Below, piece by piece: positions 6,435 to 8,618 of a DNA stretch of 8,618 bases (positions are counted from its first letter, which is position 1; every line of letters starts with the position of its first letter). Position numbers and translations under genes: made by a program. The stretch covers positions 1-8,618 of the forward strand of contig CALAFU010000315.1 of NCBI GenBank assembly GCA_937891325.1. The letters are read 5' to 3'. A model generated the notes under the pieces. That model was not told where the DNA came from. It saw only the letters and a list, made by a program, of their open reading frames with translations, and searched no databases. Origin of the DNA: an uncultured Candidatus Melainabacteria bacterium. Its GTDB lineage: Bacteria; Cyanobacteriota; Vampirovibrionia; Gastranaerophilales; Gastranaerophilaceae.

Positions 6435-7292
6435 ATGGACGATATTAAGATTCCTGAACGCAGACAAAACTCGCATAAAGGCACTTTTGGTAAAGTGTTG
6501 AATATTGCAGGTTCTCCGAATTTTTCAGGTGCTGCGTTTTTATCTAGCATGTCAGCTTTAAGGGTTGGTTGTGGTTATGTTGCTCTAGCAAGTTGCCCAA
6601 GCGTTTTGCAAGCTGTTGCATCTATGACTCCCGATATTGTTTTAGTTCCAATAAAACAAGTTAAGAACGTCATAAAAAATTATGATGTTGTTTCTTTTGG
6701 GTGTGGTTTTTCAACTGAAGCACCTGCGGTATTGATGTATAAATCAATTATGACTGAACTTGCAATTCTTGATTTGCCGGTTGTTTTAGATGCTGACGGA
6801 ATTAACTTGTTGGCAAAATTCAAGAAAATAGTTTTACCAGATAAATTGATTTTAACTCCTCACCCTAAAGAGGCATCAAGATTGTTGGGTAGACCTGTTG
6901 AAGATATTCTTGACAATCCCGAAGATGCGGCAACAGAAATTTCTTTAAACTTTAAATGTACGACTGTTTTAAAATTACATAATACTGTAATTTGTTCTAA
7001 GAAATTGAATGTTTATATCAATAAAACAGGTAATTCTGCGCTTGCAAAAGCTGGCAGTGGGGATGTTTTGTGCGGTATGATTGCAGGATTTTTGGCTCAA
7101 GGCTTGAAACCGTTCGAGGCTGCAAAAACAGCCGTTTATTTGCATGGTTTGGCGGGAGAATTAGCAAGCAAGGATTTAACAGAATATTCAGTCTTAGCAT
7201 CTGACCTGTTAAAATACGTTCCAGAAGCAATAAAAACAGAGTTAATCAATACATATAACTATAAAAATTTTAATAGAACACTTGAAAATTAG
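6435..7292 (+). CDS. nnrD: ADP-dependent NAD(P)H-hydrate dehydratase NnrD
   Basis: Repairs NADHX and NADPHX, the hydrated and inactive forms of the reduced cofactors, back to NAD(P)H, using ADP as phosphoryl source in bacteria. The ribokinase-like fold shows HKGTFGKVLNIAGS (14-27), SALRVGCGYVALA (40-52), FGCGFS (88-93), VVLDADGINLL (116-126), LTPHPKEASRLLG (140-152) and the active-site KAGSGDVLCGMIAGFLAQG (205-223) with Asp210. At 285 residues this is only the dehydratase domain. The NAD(P)HX epimerase (NnrE) domain, often fused in front, is absent, so the epimerase must be encoded elsewhere or be missing. The last ~15 residues (NTYNYKNFN...) are a lysine/asparagine-rich tail beyond the domain. 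It is the last gene of the operon; no terminator follows, and the -35 of the next promoter overlaps its last codons. Confidence 0.94.
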   Translation: MDDIKIPERRQNSHKGTFGKVLNIAGSPNFSGAAFLSSMSALRVGCGYVALASCPSVLQAVASMTPDIVLVPIKQVKNVIKNYDVVSFGCGFSTEAPAVLMYKSIMTELAILDLPVVLDADGINLLAKFKKIVLPDKLILTPHPKEASRLLGRPVEDILDNPEDAATEISLNFKCTTVLKLHNTVICSKKLNVYINKTGNSALAKAGSGDVLCGMIAGFLAQGLKPFEAAKTAVYLHGLAGELASKDLTEYSVLASDLLKYVPEAIKTELINTYNYKNFNRTLEN

Positions 7293-7310
7293 TGAAAAAT
7301 ATTTTATACT
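7282..7310 (+). promoter_or_regulatory. Strong sigma-70-type promoter upstream of the G9 reading frame
   Basis: TTGAAA (7282-7287) and TATACT (7305-7310) each match consensus at 5 of 6 positions and are spaced by exactly 17 bases. Transcription should start near 7317, just before an AGGAG ribosome binding site. It is the best promoter in the window. The -35 lies in the last codons of nnrD. Confidence 0.72.
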
Positions 7311-7322
7311 GAATAAAAAATG

Positions 7323-7327
7323 AGGAG
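7323..7327 (+). promoter_or_regulatory. Strong ribosome binding site for the ATG at 7335
   Basis: AGGAG is 7 bases before an ATG. It is too far (20 bases) from the TTG at 7348 that would open the pilin frame, so it points to translation from 7335. No comparable site is seen before any in-frame pilin start. Confidence 0.75.
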
Positions 7328-7334
7328 AAATAAT

Positions 7335-7391
7335 ATGGCTGAATGTATTGAAAATAAACGCTCTCGTATTTCGGGGGGGGGTAAACGCTAG
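7335..7391 (+). pseudogene. Short frame running into a G9 tract; possible phase-variable or broken start of the pilin gene
   Basis: From a well-formed promoter, ribosome binding site and ATG, an 18-residue frame (MAECIENKRSRISGGGKR) ends at TAG 7389-7391, just after a run of nine G at 7373-7381. It resembles no pilin leader or peptide family I know. One G fewer (or two more) would carry this frame into the pilin frame, which is open through to 8391, giving 351 residues. As written it is out of frame by one base. It may be the OFF state of a phase-variable gene, a start stranded by repeat insertion, a short leader peptide before the hairpin at 7397-7449, or an artefact of homopolymer miscalling. 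Confidence 0.45.
7373..7381 (+). repeat. Homopolymer tract of nine G
   Basis: Nine consecutive G in an AT-rich region, directly between a strong translation start and the frame of a surface protein. Tracts of this type and length slip during replication or transcription. No other run like it occurs in the window. Confidence 0.97.
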
Positions 7392-7396
7392 TAATA

Positions 7397-7449
7397 ACGC
7401 AACTTTTAGACTTAATGACTTAAAGTCTAATTTAATGTTTTTGTTGCGT
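7397..7449 (+). other. Nested hairpin after the G9 frame
   Basis: Outer arms ACGCAAC (7397-7403) and GTTGCGT (7443-7449) enclose inner arms TTAGACTT (7406-7413) and AAGTCTAA (7423-7430) with a 9-base loop. A T5 run (7438-7442) lies between the inner and outer right arms. The inner hairpin plus T-run could act as a weak terminator, so this may be a leader-type attenuator, or simply a remnant of a mobile repeat. Confidence 0.45.
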
Positions 7450-7494
7450 AGAATAAAAATGTTATGTCATTCATTGATAAAACATTTAACATTG

Positions 7495-7558
7495 TGTCAC
7501 CCTGAATTTATTTCAGGGTCTCAAGAACATGAGATGCTGAAACAAGTTCAGCAAGACA
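7495..7558. repeat. REPIN-like palindromic element, copy A
   Basis: Two 25-base half-units face each other around a 14-base spacer. Left: TGTC, then stem ACCCTGAA/TTCAGGGT (7499-7506, 7512-7519) with a 5-base loop. Right: TGCTGAA/TTCAGCA (7535-7541, 7547-7553), also with a 5-base loop, ending in AGACA. The layout of terminal TGTCA, paired stems and TCTC...GAGA inner borders matches copies B and C. It is read through by the open frame of the pilin. The translation of this repeat (CHPEFISGSQ...) is of a type often seen where such interspersed palindromes are read as protein. Confidence 0.82.
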
Positions 7559-7574
7559 ATGTATTTAGCATTCC

Positions 7575-7663
7575 GTCATACCGCGCAAACGAAGTGCGTT
7601 GCGGTATCTTTAAGAATATCTTGAGAAAGAGCCCGCAATGCGTTTCACTTATGCGGGATGACA
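7575..7663. repeat. REPIN-like palindromic element, copy B, containing the pilin ATG
   Basis: GTCAT (7575-7579) and ATGAC (7658-7662) are terminal inverted repeats. Hairpin 1 pairs ATACCGC (7578-7584) with GCGGTAT (7601-7607). Hairpin 2 pairs CCCGCA (7632-7637) with TGCGGG (7652-7657). The element starts 16 bases after copy A. The ATG at 7651, the nearest in-frame Met before the pilin processing site, has its TG inside the right stem of hairpin 2. Confidence 0.8.
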
Positions 7664-8391
7664 TAAAGATTAGACACACCTTTAAAAAAGCCCTAGCCTT
7701 CACCCTAGCAGAAACTCTAATTGTAATGGGTATTATCGGTGTGGTTGCAGCATTAACTATTCCTAACTTGAACTCTTCAACAGCCGACAAAGAAAAAGTT
7801 GCAAAAGTACAAAAAATATACTCAAACCTTTGTGATGCATTTGGTCGTGCGCAAGCTGTATATGGTCCATGGGACGAGTGGTTTCAAAATGATACTACGC
7901 ACACTGCTCAAACAACTCGTTTTGGAGAAAGAATGACAGAGTTCATGAAGGTTTCTAAAAATTGTAAATTAACAACCGGTTGTGCATCAGCATCAAAAGC
8001 ATATTGGTATGACGGCTCTGAAATGGCTTCGAATTTAGATAATTCACATAAAGATGATTATTACAATGTAATTTTAGCCGATGGAGCGTCAATATCCTTT
8101 GGCTTTGGACGAATTTTTGTCGATATAGATGGTCCAAATAAAGGTCCAACAAGAGAGGGTATTGATTTATTTACCTTTTGGATAGTAGATGATGACAACA
8201 ACAACTATAATGTTGAATATTTTTTATATAATGGACGTGGTACAGGAAATTTAGAACCACCTTATGATATTTTAGGTTGGATAATATTGAATGGTAATAT
8301 GGATTACTTAAAAGCAACCCTAACAAGTGGTACTTATAAATGTCTAAACGGAAAAACTCTAAATTGGCAAAACCAAACATCTTGTAAGTAA
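7651..8391 (+). CDS. Type IV pilin-like protein, second copy
   Basis: A pilin-like protein of 246 residues if translation begins at ATG 7651. A 16-residue basic leader (MRDDIKIRHTFKKALA) precedes the processing site Ala16/Phe17, then FTLAE with the conserved Glu at mature position 5, and a hydrophobic helix (TLIVMGIIGVVAALTIP). The mature part has paired Cys105/Cys111 and Cys231/Cys245, ILADG (141-145), DIDGPNKG (158-165) and the MDYLKA...NGKTLNW tail, all shared with the first pilin. The start is uncertain. No Shine-Dalgarno sequence precedes 7651, and the ATG lies in the stem of palindromic element B. The frame is open upstream to a TTG at 7348 without a stop, crossing two repeats and the G9 tract. 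The good promoter and ribosome binding site at 7282-7337 are one base out of frame. Pilin identity is strong; the N-terminus is not. Confidence 0.82.
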   Translation: MRDDIKIRHTFKKALAFTLAETLIVMGIIGVVAALTIPNLNSSTADKEKVAKVQKIYSNLCDAFGRAQAVYGPWDEWFQNDTTHTAQTTRFGERMTEFMKVSKNCKLTTGCASASKAYWYDGSEMASNLDNSHKDDYYNVILADGASISFGFGRIFVDIDGPNKGPTREGIDLFTFWIVDDDNNNYNVEYFLYNGRGTGNLEPPYDILGWIILNGNMDYLKATLTSGTYKCLNGKTLNWQNQTSCK

Positions 8392-8414
8392 GGATATATA
8401 AATAAACACAAGAG

Positions 8415-8435
8415 GCGCGAGCGTTCCGCTCGCGC
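8415..8435 (+). terminator. GC-rich terminator-like hairpin after the second pilin
   Basis: A 9-bp stem GCGCGAGCG/CGCTCGCGC (8415-8423, 8427-8435) with a 3-base loop, 24 bases after the stop codon. It is followed by atttatattcttt rather than a clean T-run, so termination may be imperfect. Flanking TATAAAT and ATTTATA could extend the stem over a bulge. Confidence 0.65.
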
Positions 8436-8469
8436 ATTTATATTCTTTCCGATAACAAATAAAACTAAA

Positions 8470-8618
8470 TGTCATCCCGAAACATAAAATAAGTAGAAAA
8501 TAATTAAAACGTAGTTATTCGGGATCTTACCAGCTTAAATGCGTGATAGGAAGGGTTATGAGATGCTGAATAACAACGTTAAACTTATTTTCTACAAACC
8601 TAACGCTTCAGCATGACA
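8470..8618. repeat. REPIN-like palindromic element, copy C, with complementary 36-base loops
   Basis: Two 56-base half-units (8470-8525 and 8563-8618) are inverted copies of each other, with 41 of 56 positions matching by hand count, around a 37-base centre. Each starts at its outer end with TGTCAT and folds on itself: ATCCCGAA/TTCGGGAT (8474-8481, 8518-8525) and ATGCTGAA/TTCAGCAT (8563-8570, 8607-8614). Both loops are exactly 36 bases and are reverse-complementary at 25 of 36 positions, including an 11-base perfect run (gtagaaaataa). The element reaches the window's last base. It belongs to the same family as copies A and B but has much longer loops. Confidence 0.8.

Noticed and set aside
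7348..7350. TTG as start of a 347-residue pilin
   Set aside because: The AGGAG is 20 bases away, the N-terminal ~100 residues are translated repeats and a hairpin region, and prepilin leaders are normally short. Kept only as an open frame, not as the called start.
7495..7663. CRISPR array or tandem repeat
   Set aside because: The palindromes differ in sequence and length, have no uniform repeat-spacer rhythm, and no cas genes are nearby.

Overview
This is an AT-rich bacterial window holding a conserved housekeeping block between two paralogous type IV pilin-like genes. The pilin N-terminus (AFTLAE followed by IGVVAALTIPNL), the repeated short palindromes and the AT-rich codon use resemble gut Vampirovibrionia/Melainabacteria of the Gastranaerophilales type. 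That placement is an inference from pattern memory; there is no rRNA here to confirm it.

Layout. Bases 2-724: C-terminal part of a pilin-like protein, cut by the window edge, ending in a perfect 23-bp hairpin shared with a convergent gene. Bases 797-2131 (minus): unrecognised five-helix membrane protein with a large, probably exported C-terminal domain. Bases 2196-3047: dapF, divergently transcribed and with almost no room for a 5' leader. Bases 3106-4309: rpsF-ssb-rpsR plus a ~61-residue unknown protein, closed by a weak hairpin. Bases 4346-7292: a tight operon of a Gfo/Idh/MocA oxidoreductase, a CDP-alcohol phosphatidyltransferase, trmL and nnrD, with gaps of 12, 2 and 2 bases. Bases 7293-7650: a strong promoter, a strong ribosome binding site, a short reading frame running into a run of nine G, a nested hairpin, and two adjacent REPIN-like palindromic elements. 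Bases 7651-8391: a second, apparently complete pilin-like gene. Bases 8392-8618: a GC-rich hairpin and a third, larger REPIN-like element.

How it works together. The middle genes are core functions: lysine/peptidoglycan precursor synthesis (dapF), ribosome and ssDNA binding (rpsF-ssb-rpsR), phospholipid synthesis, wobble-base tRNA methylation (trmL) and repair of damaged NAD(P)H (nnrD). The two pilins look like members of an expanded surface-pilin family.

The most interesting part is 7282-7663. The only convincing transcription and translation start signals for the second pilin lie at 7282-7337. They are one base out of frame with the pilin across the G9 tract, and the pilin frame stays open all the way from that tract. 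A G8 version would join them into one 351-residue reading frame. This suggests phase variation, polymerase slippage, a recently displaced start, or a homopolymer sequencing error. The sequence alone cannot decide between these.
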